DNA of 43,496 nt from an uncultured Gemmiger sp. GTDB taxonomy: Bacteria; Bacillota; Clostridia; Oscillospirales; Ruminococcaceae. The stretch covers positions 1 to 43,496 of the forward strand of contig CALXHN010000010.1 in assembly GCA_944388105.1 (NCBI GenBank), in the 5' to 3' direction. The position numbers and the translations under genes are program-made. The notes beneath the pieces are model-generated. The model saw only the letters and a program-made list of their open reading frames with translations. It did not search any database and had not been told where the DNA came from. Positions 1 to 8,035 of this stretch are shown piece after piece (within the stretch, counting starts at the first letter, position 1; every line of letters starts with the position of its first letter).

Positions 1-143
1 GTCAGCGGAATCCGCTCGCTGTCCGCCTTGGCGCGGATGATGATGAACTGACCCGCCTGCGCCTTTTTGGCAATGAGCGGCGCTTCGATGACCAGCTCCG
101 TTACCGTGGGGTTCAGTTCGCGTCTTTTCACGATTTTGAACAC
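1..143 (-). CDS. NfnA/SudB-like FAD/NAD-binding flavoprotein (5' part only)
   Basis: Partial gene: only the first 47 codons lie in the window. Translation from GTG at 143 reads VFKIVKRRELNPTVTELVIE, then a stretch containing GQFIIIRAK and ERIPLT. This is the N-terminal FAD-binding barrel of the sulfide/dihydroorotate dehydrogenase-like family (small subunit of NADH-dependent ferredoxin:NADP oxidoreductase, also called ferredoxin-NADP reductase subunit alpha). Members pass electrons between NAD(P)H, FAD and a partner glutamate-synthase-like subunit, which would lie to the left of the window. The start is GTG, with GAGGG about 7 bases upstream. The family call rests on remembered N-terminal similarity; the NAD-binding and iron-sulfur parts cannot be seen. 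Confidence 0.75.
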   Translation of the reverse strand, partial: MFKIVKRRELNPTVTELVIEAPLIAKKAQAGQFIIIRAKADSERIPL

Positions 144-311
144 AGTCGTACCCTCGCTTTTCCTGGGGCGGCGGGCTGGGCCCGCACGCCCGTAGTACCG
201 GCCAGCCACAGCCTGCCGGCCCGATCCAAGGGGCACCCGGTTAGGCGAACCCGGCCCCGCGCCGCCCTGCGGCGAAGGACCCGCCCGGCCCCCGGATACC
301 CTTTGTCATTT

Positions 312-340
312 ATTGTACGGCATTTGGCGGATTCTGTAAA
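312..340 (-). promoter_or_regulatory. Promoter for the NfnA-like gene
   Basis: On the minus strand TTTACA (335-340) and TACAAT (312-317) are separated by exactly 17 bases. Transcription would start near 305 and leave a GC-rich leader of about 160 bases before the GTG at 143. The leader has many short complementary GC runs, but I see no known riboswitch consensus in it. Confidence 0.55.
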
Positions 341-431
341 GAAATTTTTCCGCGCCGGCCGGCTTCGGGCCCCGGCGGCGCCCCCGGCCCTTTTTTGCGA
401 AAAAATTTGCGCACAAACGGGCTTTGGGGGC

Positions 432-460
432 TTTCCCGCCGGCGGGTTTTATGATATACT
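432..460 (+). promoter_or_regulatory. Upstream transketolase promoter (P1, extended -10)
   Basis: TATACT at 455-460 is preceded by TGA, forming an extended -10 element. The -35 region is poor. A perfect palindrome, CCCGCCGGCGGG (435-446), lies just upstream of the -10. The 144-637 stretch has no convincing gene; it holds this promoter, a second one and the divergent NfnA promoter. Confidence 0.45.
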
Positions 461-537
461 AAGACGATATACAAAAGGTTGCCGGTCCCTCGCCGCGGCT
501 GTGGCGGGCGCGGTCTGTTTTTCCTGCAAAAAAAGGA

Positions 538-565
538 TTGCGTCCGCCGGCGGTTTTGGTATAAT
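538..565 (+). promoter_or_regulatory. Proximal transketolase promoter (P2)
   Basis: TTGCGT (538-543), a 16-base spacer, and TATAAT (560-565) with TGG in front make an extended -10 promoter. The spacer contains CCGCCGGCGG (544-553), the same ten-base palindrome found at the upstream promoter. The predicted transcript starts near 572 and has a small hairpin (CCGGG-type stem, 596-610) before the GGAGGA ribosome site at 622-627. Confidence 0.6.
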
Positions 566-637
566 AGGAGTAGGTGAAGATAGACCGGAATCCCGCCCGG
601 TACGGCCGGGTAGTAACCTGTTGGAGGAGCGCGATTT

Positions 638-1507
638 ATGACAAAGCAAGAAATGTTGCAGCTGAAGATGACTGCAACCCGTGTGCGTATGGGCGTGATC
701 GAAGCGACTCATGCCGCCAAAAGCGGACATCCCGGCGGCAGTCTCTCCGCTGCGGACGCGCTGACCTATCTGTATTTCAAAGAAATGCAGATCGATCCCG
801 AAAACCCCCACGACCCGGATCGGGACCGGTTTGTGCTTTCGAAGGGACATGCGGCGCCCGGGCTGTATTCGGTGCTGGCCGAGCGCGGCTTCTTCCCGGT
901 GGAAGATCTGCGCACGCTGCGCCATGACGGCAGCTACCTGGAAGGCCACCCCAACATGAACACCGTGCCCGGCGTGGACATGAGCACCGGCAGCCTGGGG
1001 CAGGGCGTTTCGGCCGCCTGCGGCATGGCCCTGGCCGCCCGGCAGCAGGGCAAGGACATCAATGTCTACACCATGCTGGGCGACGGCGAGATCGAGGAAG
1101 GCGAGTGCTGGGAAGCGTTCATGTTCGCGGCCCACTACAAGCTGGACAACCTGTGCATCATGATCGATGTCAACGGCCTGCAGATCGACGGCCCCACCGC
1201 CAACGTGATGAACACCGAGCCGCTGGACCAGAAGATGGACGCCTTCGGCTTCAATACCATCATCTGCAACGGCAACTCGTTCAACGACCTGGAACAGGCG
1301 TTCCTGCTGTTTGACCGCGCCCACGGCAGCGGCAAGCCCACCTGCCTGCTGCTGCACACCACCAAGGGCCTGGGCGTGAGCTACATGGAAAACGCGGTGG
1401 ACTGGCACGGCAAAGGCCCCAATGATGAGGAATACCAGCACGCGATGCAGGAACTGCAGGCGGCCTACGACCAGCTGGAAAAGGAGTATGAGCAATGGCT
1501 GAAGTAA
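638..1507 (+). CDS. Transketolase, N-terminal (thiamine diphosphate-binding) subunit
   Basis: 289 residues. With its partner it moves two-carbon ketol units between sugar phosphates in the non-oxidative pentose phosphate pathway, using thiamine diphosphate. The N-terminal half of transketolase is recognisable: GHPGGSLS near residue 30, LSKGHAAPGLY near 68, and the cofactor motif GDGEIEEGE beginning at 148 followed by the downstream Asn of the thiamine-binding fold. The length fits the stand-alone N-terminal subunit of split transketolases common in anaerobes. ATG at 638 follows GGAGGA. The stop overlaps the next start by 13 bases, indicating translational coupling so that both halves are made together. 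Confidence 0.95.
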   Translation: MTKQEMLQLKMTATRVRMGVIEATHAAKSGHPGGSLSAADALTYLYFKEMQIDPENPHDPDRDRFVLSKGHAAPGLYSVLAERGFFPVEDLRTLRHDGSYLEGHPNMNTVPGVDMSTGSLGQGVSAACGMALAARQQGKDINVYTMLGDGEIEEGECWEAFMFAAHYKLDNLCIMIDVNGLQIDGPTANVMNTEPLDQKMDAFGFNTIICNGNSFNDLEQAFLLFDRAHGSGKPTCLLLHTTKGLGVSYMENAVDWHGKGPNDEEYQHAMQELQAAYDQLEKEYEQWLK

Positions 1508-2448
1508 TGAAGATCGCCACCCGCGACAGCTACGGGGACGCCCTGGTCGCCCTGGCCGACGCCGGCCATGACGAAGTGGTGGTGTTTGACGCCGACCTGT
1601 CGGCTTCCACCAAGACCTGCAAATTCCAGAAAGCCTACCCCAAGCGCTTTTTTGAATGCGGCATCGCCGAGTCCAACATGATGGGCGTGGCCGCCGGCAT
1701 GAGCACCTTCGGCTATGTGCCGTTCGTGTCCAGCTTTGCGATGTTTGCTTCCGGCCGCGCCTGGGAGCAGGTGCGCAACTCCATCGGCTACCCCCACCTG
1801 AATGTGAAGATCGGCGCCACCCACGGCGGCCTGTCCGTGGGCGAGGACGGCGCTTCCCACCAGTGCTGTGAGGACTTTGCCCTGATGCGGGCGATCCCCG
1901 GCATGGTGGTGCTGAGCCCGGCCGACGATGTGGAGGCCCGCGCCTGCGTGAAGGCCGCCTACAACCATGAAGGCCCGGTCTACCTGCGCTTTTCCCGCCT
2001 GGCCACCCCGGTGTTCCACGACCCGGAAAAGTACACCTTCACCATCGGCAAGGGCGAGACCCTGACCGACGGGTTCGACATTGCGGTGATCTCCACCGGC
2101 CTGATGACCAGCGAAGTGCTGAAGGCCGCCCTGCAGCTGAAGAAGCAGGGCACCCTGAGCGTGCGGGTCATCAACATGCCCTGCATCAAGCCTCTGGACG
2201 AGGAACTGGTGCTGCGCGCCGCCAAGGAATGCAAGAAGATCGTCACGGTGGAAGAGCACAGCATCATCGGCGGTCTGGGCGAAGCGGTCTGCTCCCTGCT
2301 GTCCGAAAAGTGCCCCACCCCCGTGCGCCGCATCGGCGTGAAGGACACCTACGGCCATTCCGGTCCGGCCTGGGACGTGCTGCGTGAGTACGGCCTGACC
2401 GCGGAAGCCATCGCGAACGAGATCCAGGATTTCGCCAAAGAGGAATAA
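1495..2448 (+). CDS. Transketolase, C-terminal (pyrimidine-binding) subunit
   Basis: 317 residues, completing the split enzyme. It carries the pyrimidine-binding domain (FECGIAESNMMGVAAGMS near residue 54, the glutamate of which would activate the cofactor, and THGGLSVGEDGASHQ near 108) and a C-terminal transketolase domain (VITVEEHS-type segment, read as VTVEEHSIIGGLGEAV near 250). Start chosen at 1495 because AAGGAG lies 8 bases upstream; ATG at 1507 is in frame but has no comparable site. The pair forms a two-gene operon that ends at the terminator at 2464-2503. Confidence 0.95.
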   Translation: MAEVMKIATRDSYGDALVALADAGHDEVVVFDADLSASTKTCKFQKAYPKRFFECGIAESNMMGVAAGMSTFGYVPFVSSFAMFASGRAWEQVRNSIGYPHLNVKIGATHGGLSVGEDGASHQCCEDFALMRAIPGMVVLSPADDVEARACVKAAYNHEGPVYLRFSRLATPVFHDPEKYTFTIGKGETLTDGFDIAVISTGLMTSEVLKAALQLKKQGTLSVRVINMPCIKPLDEELVLRAAKECKKIVTVEEHSIIGGLGEAVCSLLSEKCPTPVRRIGVKDTYGHSGPAWDVLREYGLTAEAIANEIQDFAKEE

Positions 2449-2463
2449 TCCAGTAAAATAATA

Positions 2464-2503
2464 CAGCCCGGATGTTTCGGCAGAAGCATCCGGGCTGTTT
2501 TTT
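2464..2503. terminator. Bidirectional terminator between transketolase and the glycan operon
   Basis: Perfect 11-bp stem (CAGCCCGGATG 2464-2474 with CATCCGGGCTG 2487-2497) followed by six T on the plus strand. It lies between convergent genes, 16 bases after transketolase and about 20 bases after the GT6 stop, so it probably serves both. Confidence 0.85.
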
Positions 2504-2521
2504 GTTTACAGGAAAGCGGGC

Positions 2522-3364
2522 TTACCGGCTCTCCACCTTCTTGCCCAGCAGGGTATCCCGGGCACAGAGAAGATAGGGCAGGTAGTTTTCGCAGGCGGCC
2601 TCCCACTTGCGGCGCACAAAACTGCGACGGGGCCCCTGGTTGTGCTTGATGGCCCCCACGTTGATCCACTTGCTCTTCTGGCGTATCAGAAGATGGGTCT
2701 CAAAGGGCGAGTCCAGATCCTCCGGGGTGCAGTAGCCCGGGTCCAGGACCCGGAACCGCCGGGGCTGTTCCGCCACCAGACGGTTCAGCTGGCTTTCGTC
2801 ATGCCACTGGGCAATCACCCCGTCGGCCAGGTCGGCCTCGGTGCGGTCGTTGAGGGTGTGGCACAGCCAGAGGAAGGCCTGGGCCGTGCCCCCGTTGAAG
2901 CCCCCCGCCACATAGATCTGTCCGGCGTTGTAGGGCATATAGGCACGGCAGCGGGGGTTGCGGTCATAGGGCAGGAAGATGGGCTTCTTGTGCCAGTAGC
3001 TCAGGTGGCAGGCCACCACCAGGTCCTCCCCCTTTTCCGGGCGGGGCAGCACATCCGCCGGGGTGATGGTCTGGGTGCACAGCAGGTTGGCGTTGGCGAA
3101 ATAGAGGTAATCGCAGCCCCGCAGTTCCTCCTCCGCGCTCAGAAAAACCGCAAACCGCTTGAGGGTGCTGTAGGGCCAGTCATAGGCTTTCTGGTAGATG
3201 CGGCGCACGGCGGGATCGTCGTCATGGTCGATGTGCTCGGCATCGGTGAAGACATAGTAGGTTTTTTCCACACCAGGCAGGAAGTTCTGTTGAAAACTTT
3301 GGAAAAAATCCGGCCAGAAGACGGTGTAGGCCCCGGTGCAGATGTACAGAATCCCGACTCTCAT
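2522..3364 (-). CDS. GT6-family (histo-blood-group ABO-like) glycosyltransferase
   Basis: 280 residues, the size of bacterial GT6 enzymes, which lack the vertebrate membrane stem. Evidence: N-terminus MRVGILYICTGAYTVFW, then YYVFTD, the central FANANLLC (NAN at 91-93) and the family hallmark WHDESQLN near 206, close to WHDESHLN of ABO transferases. GT6 enzymes add alpha-1,3 Gal or GalNAc to galactose; the vertebrate and the characterised Bacteroides ovatus enzymes use Fuc-alpha-1,2-Gal acceptors. Bacterial members replace the metal-binding DXD by NXN, as seen here, and can work without metal. It is the last gene of the operon; its ATG overlaps the flippase stop (ATGA). Donor specificity cannot be read from sequence alone. 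Confidence 0.9.
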   Translation of the reverse strand: MRVGILYICTGAYTVFWPDFFQSFQQNFLPGVEKTYYVFTDAEHIDHDDDPAVRRIYQKAYDWPYSTLKRFAVFLSAEEELRGCDYLYFANANLLCTQTITPADVLPRPEKGEDLVVACHLSYWHKKPIFLPYDRNPRCRAYMPYNAGQIYVAGGFNGGTAQAFLWLCHTLNDRTEADLADGVIAQWHDESQLNRLVAEQPRRFRVLDPGYCTPEDLDSPFETHLLIRQKSKWINVGAIKHNQGPRRSFVRRKWEAACENYLPYLLCARDTLLGKKVESR

Positions 3365-4911
3365 GGGTTTTCCTCCTTGCGCAGACGCGCGGACAGTTTG
3401 CGGACCAGTTCCATGCCCCGGCCCCGGAGATAGGCGGCGTCACTGGTCCAGCCGTAAAGCAGCAGGTTGCACAGGTTGGGCACCACCGCCACGATGCACA
3501 CCTTGCCCGCAAAGGCCAGGATGCCCGTACCGCACAGGCTGCACAGCCAGGATGTGAAGAACATGATGGCAAACAGGGTGCCGATGTGGACCAGCTGCAG
3601 GCCCAGGTATCGCCAGCCGCAGCCCTTCATGTAATGGCGGCAGACCACCCGGCCCCGGCCGATCCACATGAAGCAGTGGGCAATGACGGTGGCCGCCACC
3701 ACCCCGGCCAGCCCGAAGGGGATGACCAGGGCAAAGCTGAGCACCACATTGCTGACGGCGGAAGCCACCATGAACCACTGGTCCTCCTCAAAATGGCCCA
3801 GCACCGCCCGGTAGGAGCCCAGCATCCGGTGGTTCCAGCCGATATACTCGTTCATGCAGAACCAGAACACATAGGCCATGGGCAGCAGGTAGCTCTCCCC
3901 CATCCACAGCCGGATGAAGGGCTGGAACAGGCAGAAATAAGCCACCGCCACAAAGCTGCCGAAGCAGTAGCTGAAGAGGTCCAGCCCCCAGAACACCGCC
4001 TTGGCATGGCCGTCGGCCTCCGCGTCCCGGTCATAGACGATGCTGCCGATGGCCGCGGCGAAGGAATCCAGGATCTTGTTGCAGATGTTGTTGACGCTGG
4101 TGGAGATGGTGGAATAGTTGCCGGTCCGGGTGACCAGGGCGGCGCCCCGCATGCTGGTGATGACGATGTTGTCCGAGGAGCCGTAGATGGTGTTGGACAG
4201 CTTGTGCACCAGATAGTACCGCAGATCGTGGAAAATGCCCAGTTCCTTGAAGTCGGCCAGGGTGACCTTGGCCTCGTACAGTTCGGGAAAGTCCTTCTTG
4301 TACCTCCAGGCCACCACCACGTTGGCCAGGGTGTTGAAGAGGATCTGGATGCCGAAATAGAGGAAATAGTTGGGGATCCACAGGGCGATGGCGATCTTGG
4401 CCAGACTGGTGGCCACGTTGAAGCCCAGGTCGATCTTGGTACACACATACCCCTGCTGGGTACAGGTGTACATGAGCCGCCGGGTGATGAGGAAGTAGCT
4501 GGACAGGGTGGACAGGGCGGTCATGGCGTAGATGCCGTAGACCATGAGCCAGTCCGGTTCCTGTTCCTGCACCACCAGCAGGGGCAGGAAAAAGGCGCAG
4601 ACCACCGCCATGAGAGCGATGAAAGCCCCCACCGCCCGGTAGGCCCACTTGTACAGGGACATATACCGGCTGATGCGGTCGATGTCCTTGGCGGCGATCT
4701 GCTCATACAGGCGGTAGCTGATGACGCTGCCCACCCCGAACTCCGCGATGGAGAAGAAGTTGAAGAGGTTGTTGATGGTGTCCGAGTACCCGGGAACGAA
4801 GGCGTCGAAGTTGGTGACAAAGAGCTTGCGGGTGACAAGCCCCAGCAGAAGGAGCACCAGGCTCTGCCCCAGGGTATACACCAGATTGATGAGGGTGCGT
4901 TTGGTTCGCAA
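3361..4911 (-). CDS. Wzx-like polysaccharide/lipid-linked oligosaccharide flippase
   Basis: 516 residues with about a dozen hydrophobic segments, of the MOP (MATE-related) exporter superfamily. It begins RTKRTLINLVYTLGQSLVLLLLGLVTRKLF, the usual start of Wzx-type proteins, followed by a region with GVGSVISYRLYEQIAAKD. Such proteins flip undecaprenyl-linked oligosaccharides across the membrane, so this is the likely exporter of the glycan built by the neighbouring transferases. The start codon appears to be TTG at 4911, with GGAG 8 bases upstream. It sits 12 bases after the GT2 gene and overlaps GT6 by 4 bases. No polymerase (Wzy) is recognisable in the operon. Confidence 0.85.
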   Translation of the reverse strand: MRTKRTLINLVYTLGQSLVLLLLGLVTRKLFVTNFDAFVPGYSDTINNLFNFFSIAEFGVGSVISYRLYEQIAAKDIDRISRYMSLYKWAYRAVGAFIALMAVVCAFFLPLLVVQEQEPDWLMVYGIYAMTALSTLSSYFLITRRLMYTCTQQGYVCTKIDLGFNVATSLAKIAIALWIPNYFLYFGIQILFNTLANVVVAWRYKKDFPELYEAKVTLADFKELGIFHDLRYYLVHKLSNTIYGSSDNIVITSMRGAALVTRTGNYSTISTSVNNICNKILDSFAAAIGSIVYDRDAEADGHAKAVFWGLDLFSYCFGSFVAVAYFCLFQPFIRLWMGESYLLPMAYVFWFCMNEYIGWNHRMLGSYRAVLGHFEEDQWFMVASAVSNVVLSFALVIPFGLAGVVAATVIAHCFMWIGRGRVVCRHYMKGCGWRYLGLQLVHIGTLFAIMFFTSWLCSLCGTGILAFAGKVCIVAVVPNLCNLLLYGWTSDAAYLRGRGMELVRKLSARLRKEENP

Positions 4912-4923
4912 GGCGGATTCTCC

Positions 4924-5952
4924 TTAGTGTTTCAGGTGTGCGGCCAGCCACAGTCCGGCCCGGGGTCCCAGCAGGGTGATCATCCAGCGGAACAGAACCC
5001 AGTCCGTACGGCCGGAGGCCTGCTCGCCCTTGTTGTACAGGTCCCGGCAGCGGGCAATGCCCGCGGCACAGGCACGGCGGACCCCCTTGTCCTTCACGGC
5101 GGCGGCCCGGGCCTGGGGCCAGAATACGTTGGCCACCCGGCGCCAGACCTCTGCCTGTTCTTCCGGGGTGAAGCCCCCGGCCCCGGGTCCCGCAAAGAGC
5201 TTGCGGAATCCCTTGCGGGCGGCCAGGATGCCCACAAAGTGCTTGGGCAGGTTGCTGTTCAAAAGACTCCCCGCCCGGTTGACCCGGTAGATGGTAATGG
5301 GAAAATCCAGGAAATACAGCCGGGTACAGTGGTGGAGCAGGAGCAGGTCGAAGGGATAATCCTCCGCCCAGACCACCTTGGGCCAGAACTGCACGCCGGA
5401 CTGTTCCAGAAAGGCCCGACGGATGCAGAACCGCCACACCGACCAGTTGCCGTTTTCGTAGAGTTTCTGGACGCGTCGGGCGTAGTCGGGGCTTTCATAG
5501 GGGCCGGGGGTAAAGACGGGCAGGGACGGCGGGGCGGGTTCAGATTTCGGCGCAGCGGCGTCCAGTTCCAGATACCGCCCCACATACCAGTCGTAGCCCG
5601 GGGCGTCGTCCAGGGCGGCCCGCAGTCTGGACAGCATATCCGCAGGCCAGAGGTCGTCGCTGTCCAGGAAGAGGATCCATTCTCCCGTGGCCGCGGCCAG
5701 CCCGGTGTTGCGGGCGGCGGCCAGACCGCCGTTTTCCCGGTGGAGGGTGATGACCCCGGGGCAGGTCTCGGCGAAAGCATCGCACATCTGCCCGCTCTGG
5801 TCGGTGGAGCCGTCGTCCACCAGGATGCACTCCCAGTCCTTGGGACCGGGCTGCTCCACCACGCTTTTCACGCAGGCACACAGATAATTCTGCACGTTAT
5901 ACACCGGCACGATCACCGAAAACCGGATGGGTGTTGCTTCGTTGCGCCGCAT
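4924..5952 (-). CDS. GT2-family glycosyltransferase
   Basis: 342 residues. Classical GT-A fold: FSVIVPVYNVQNYL at the N-terminus, ILVDDGSTDQSG near 47, ENGGLAAARNTGL near 79 and the metal-binding LDSDDLW near 104. The C-terminal third carries WAEDYPFDLLLLHH, a variant of the ED motif of bacterial capsule GT2 enzymes. It adds one sugar from a nucleotide donor to the growing lipid-linked glycan on the cytoplasmic side; donor unknown. Start placed at ATG 5952 because GGGAGG lies 7 bases upstream; longer readings would run into the GT11 gene, which ends at 5966. Confidence 0.88.
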   Translation of the reverse strand: MRRNEATPIRFSVIVPVYNVQNYLCACVKSVVEQPGPKDWECILVDDGSTDQSGQMCDAFAETCPGVITLHRENGGLAAARNTGLAAATGEWILFLDSDDLWPADMLSRLRAALDDAPGYDWYVGRYLELDAAAPKSEPAPPSLPVFTPGPYESPDYARRVQKLYENGNWSVWRFCIRRAFLEQSGVQFWPKVVWAEDYPFDLLLLHHCTRLYFLDFPITIYRVNRAGSLLNSNLPKHFVGILAARKGFRKLFAGPGAGGFTPEEQAEVWRRVANVFWPQARAAAVKDKGVRRACAAGIARCRDLYNKGEQASGRTDWVLFRWMITLLGPRAGLWLAAHLKH

Positions 5953-5965
5953 GGGCGTACCTCCC

Positions 5966-6904
5966 TTATCCTTGGCGGGTGGGCAGCAGGGTCCAGTCCG
6001 GGGCAACCAGCGCGGTGCGCTTGCCGTTGGCGTACCACCGGTCGGGGGCAAACACGCGGCGCCCTTCCGGTTCGGCCAGATACTGTCCCCACCAGCTGAA
6101 GGTGGAATTGCTCAGGATGAAATGACGGCACCGGGCCATCAGGTCCAGGTCCCACACCGCCGGCCAGCTGCCCCGCACAAAGACGGCGGGCAGGCCGGCG
6201 GTGTCCAGGTGGGCCTGGGCATAGTCCGGTTCGTCGGAAAAGACAAAGAGTTCCGCCCCGGGCAGGGCTTCCTGCACCGCACGGCAGGCCGCGGCGTAGT
6301 AGGCCGGTCCGCAGACCTGCAAAGCCGCATTTTCCGGCTTGCGGTAGTCCCCGCACCGCCAGTGCAGCGCCACCGGACAGGGAGAGGCGGCGATGGCGGC
6401 GGCAGCGGAGGCCGCTGCCCCGGGCAGGTCCCCTTTGGCCCGCAGCTCGGTGCGGATGTGGGGGGCGGCATCGGCAAAATAGCCTTCCGCCTGGAAGTAC
6501 CCCCAGGCCAGGAAGTCCTTGCTGTGGCCCCGGCGGGCGGGCAGATAGCCGTCGGAGGCAAAATGCAGCCCCAGGGCGTTGAGGACCGGGGCCATCCGCC
6601 GCTCAAAGGCGGTGTAGTCCCGGTCCATCATGCCGCCCCGCTGCTCGTATTTGATCATCAGGGCCTTGGCGGCATTCTGCCGGGGCAGGTGGGCTTTGGC
6701 GAAACCCGGTTCCGCCAGGATCCGCACCTCCGGGGCAATGTTCAGCGCCTGCAGGGCACATCTGGTGTGGGCGGGGGCGCCGTCCCGCCAGTCCTGCCGG
6801 TCCAGCAGGGTCACGGGCTCGGCACAGCGCAGTCCCAGGGCCCGGGCAAAGGCATAGATGAACATCTGGTTGCCCAGCCCGCCGGCCAGTTCGGCGTAGA
6901 TCAT
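5966..6904 (-). CDS. GT11-family alpha-1,2-fucosyltransferase
   Basis: 312 residues. Begins MIYAELAGGLGNQMFIYAFA, the donor-site G-GLGNQ-F signature of alpha-1,2-fucosyltransferases, and carries SNSTFSWWGQYL at 265-276, matching their conserved NS-FSWW motif. The third motif, HXRRGDY in most members, reads HWRCGDY at 181-187, so the second arginine is cysteine. The product would be Fuc-alpha-1,2-Gal, the H-type determinant, from GDP-fucose. Start at 6904 overlaps the preceding stop as ATGA. Next genes in the operon are GT2, flippase and GT6; the last of these normally needs this fucosylated acceptor. No GDP-fucose synthesis genes are in the window. Confidence 0.88.
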   Translation of the reverse strand: MIYAELAGGLGNQMFIYAFARALGLRCAEPVTLLDRQDWRDGAPAHTRCALQALNIAPEVRILAEPGFAKAHLPRQNAAKALMIKYEQRGGMMDRDYTAFERRMAPVLNALGLHFASDGYLPARRGHSKDFLAWGYFQAEGYFADAAPHIRTELRAKGDLPGAAASAAAAIAASPCPVALHWRCGDYRKPENAALQVCGPAYYAAACRAVQEALPGAELFVFSDEPDYAQAHLDTAGLPAVFVRGSWPAVWDLDLMARCRHFILSNSTFSWWGQYLAEPEGRRVFAPDRWYANGKRTALVAPDWTLLPTRQG

Positions 6905-8013
6905 TTGCTCCCCACCCCCGCCAGCAGTTCGTACAAAGCCTGCATCCGCAGGGCGGCTTCCTGCTGTTCGTAGCCCGCCCCTTCCAGCTCGGCCCAGTGG
7001 TCGGCGTGGGGGCCGCCCTGGGCAGCCTTGTTGGCTGCGGCGGCCCACTGATCCAGGGGCGCATCCAGGGGCAGGAAGTGCACCAGGTCGGTGACGGCGC
7101 CGTCATCCGGCACGTTGGTGGAGGCCAGACAGGGGGTGCCGCAGCCCTGGGCTTCCACCAGGGTGATGGGGCTGCCCTCAAAGTTGCTGGGCAGCAGGAA
7201 CAGGTCGAAGGCGTTCATGAAGGCGGGAATATCCTCCTGCACGCCGGTCTGGGTGACCTTGTCCGAAAGGCCCAGGCGGGCGATCTTTTCGTCGATGGCC
7301 TTCTGGTCCTCGCCCCCGCCCACCATCATCAGATGCCAGCGGTCGTCGGATTGGACCATGGCGGCAAAGACGTCCAGCAGGAACAGCAGGTTTTTCTGGT
7401 GGTTGTACCGTCCCACAAAACCGCACAGACGGGCGGAGTCGGGGATGTGATACCGTTCCCGCACCCGGGCCCGGGCGGCTTCATCGGGATGGAACCGGCC
7501 CTTGTCCACCGCGTTGCAGGCCACCGTGAAGTTGGTTTTCTGGTCGATGTGGTCCCCGAAGACGAACCGTCCCGCCGCCACCCCGCAGCCCAGGAACCAG
7601 TGGGCCGTACACTGGTACAGCCCGTGGGCCATCCGCCAGACCAGGGTCATGGGCGGGTAGACGATGTGGCTGTGCACGATGAGCTTGGCCCCCGGGCAGT
7701 ACAGCCGGATGAGCACGCAGGCCAGGGCGTTGACCTTGCTGGCCGTGTGCAGGTGCACGATATCATACCCCTTGTGGGTGCGCAGGAACTTGACCAGGGC
7801 GGGCAGACGCTTTTTGTCGTCGTCCGGGATGGCGTACCAGTGCACGCCGTGGGCTTCCAGGGCGGGGCCGGTGCTCTGCTGGTTGGGCGGGCAGGGGCCG
7901 GCCAGCAGGTCCACCTGATAGGTCTGGGTATCCATGTGGAGCAGCAGATTCTGGATATACCGCTGCACCCCGCTCTGGATGCCCAGATTGTTGCCGATCA
8001 TCAGGATGCGCAT
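6901..8013 (-). CDS. GT4-family glycosyltransferase (EpsF-like)
   Basis: 370 residues with two Rossmann domains of the GT-B fold. N-terminus MRILMIGNNLGIQSGVQRYI carries the glycine-rich acceptor loop; the C-terminal donor domain has FVGRYNHQKNLLFLLDVF and the E-X7-E motif in FEGSPITLVEAQGCGTPCLAS near 300. This is the retaining GT4 type that builds capsule and exopolysaccharide backbones. Start at ATG 8013 with AAAGGAG 7-8 bases upstream; an in-frame extension upstream reads as non-protein-like and overlaps the next gene. It overlaps the GT11 start by 4 bases. Confidence 0.88.
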   Translation of the reverse strand: MRILMIGNNLGIQSGVQRYIQNLLLHMDTQTYQVDLLAGPCPPNQQSTGPALEAHGVHWYAIPDDDKKRLPALVKFLRTHKGYDIVHLHTASKVNALACVLIRLYCPGAKLIVHSHIVYPPMTLVWRMAHGLYQCTAHWFLGCGVAAGRFVFGDHIDQKTNFTVACNAVDKGRFHPDEAARARVRERYHIPDSARLCGFVGRYNHQKNLLFLLDVFAAMVQSDDRWHLMMVGGGEDQKAIDEKIARLGLSDKVTQTGVQEDIPAFMNAFDLFLLPSNFEGSPITLVEAQGCGTPCLASTNVPDDGAVTDLVHFLPLDAPLDQWAAAANKAAQGGPHADHWAELEGAGYEQQEAALRMQALYELLAGVGSK

Positions 8014-8035
8014 GAAACTCTCCTTTGGGATGTGT

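Noticed and set aside
303..641. Small open frame upstream of transketolase
   Set aside because: It spans two promoters and overlaps the transketolase start; no ribosome site or homology signal.
3586..6099. An 837-codon open frame on the plus strand
   Set aside because: It lies antisense to the flippase, GT2 and GT11 genes, which have clear motifs; its translation is a His/Gly/Gln-rich string typical of the opposite strand of high-GC coding DNA.
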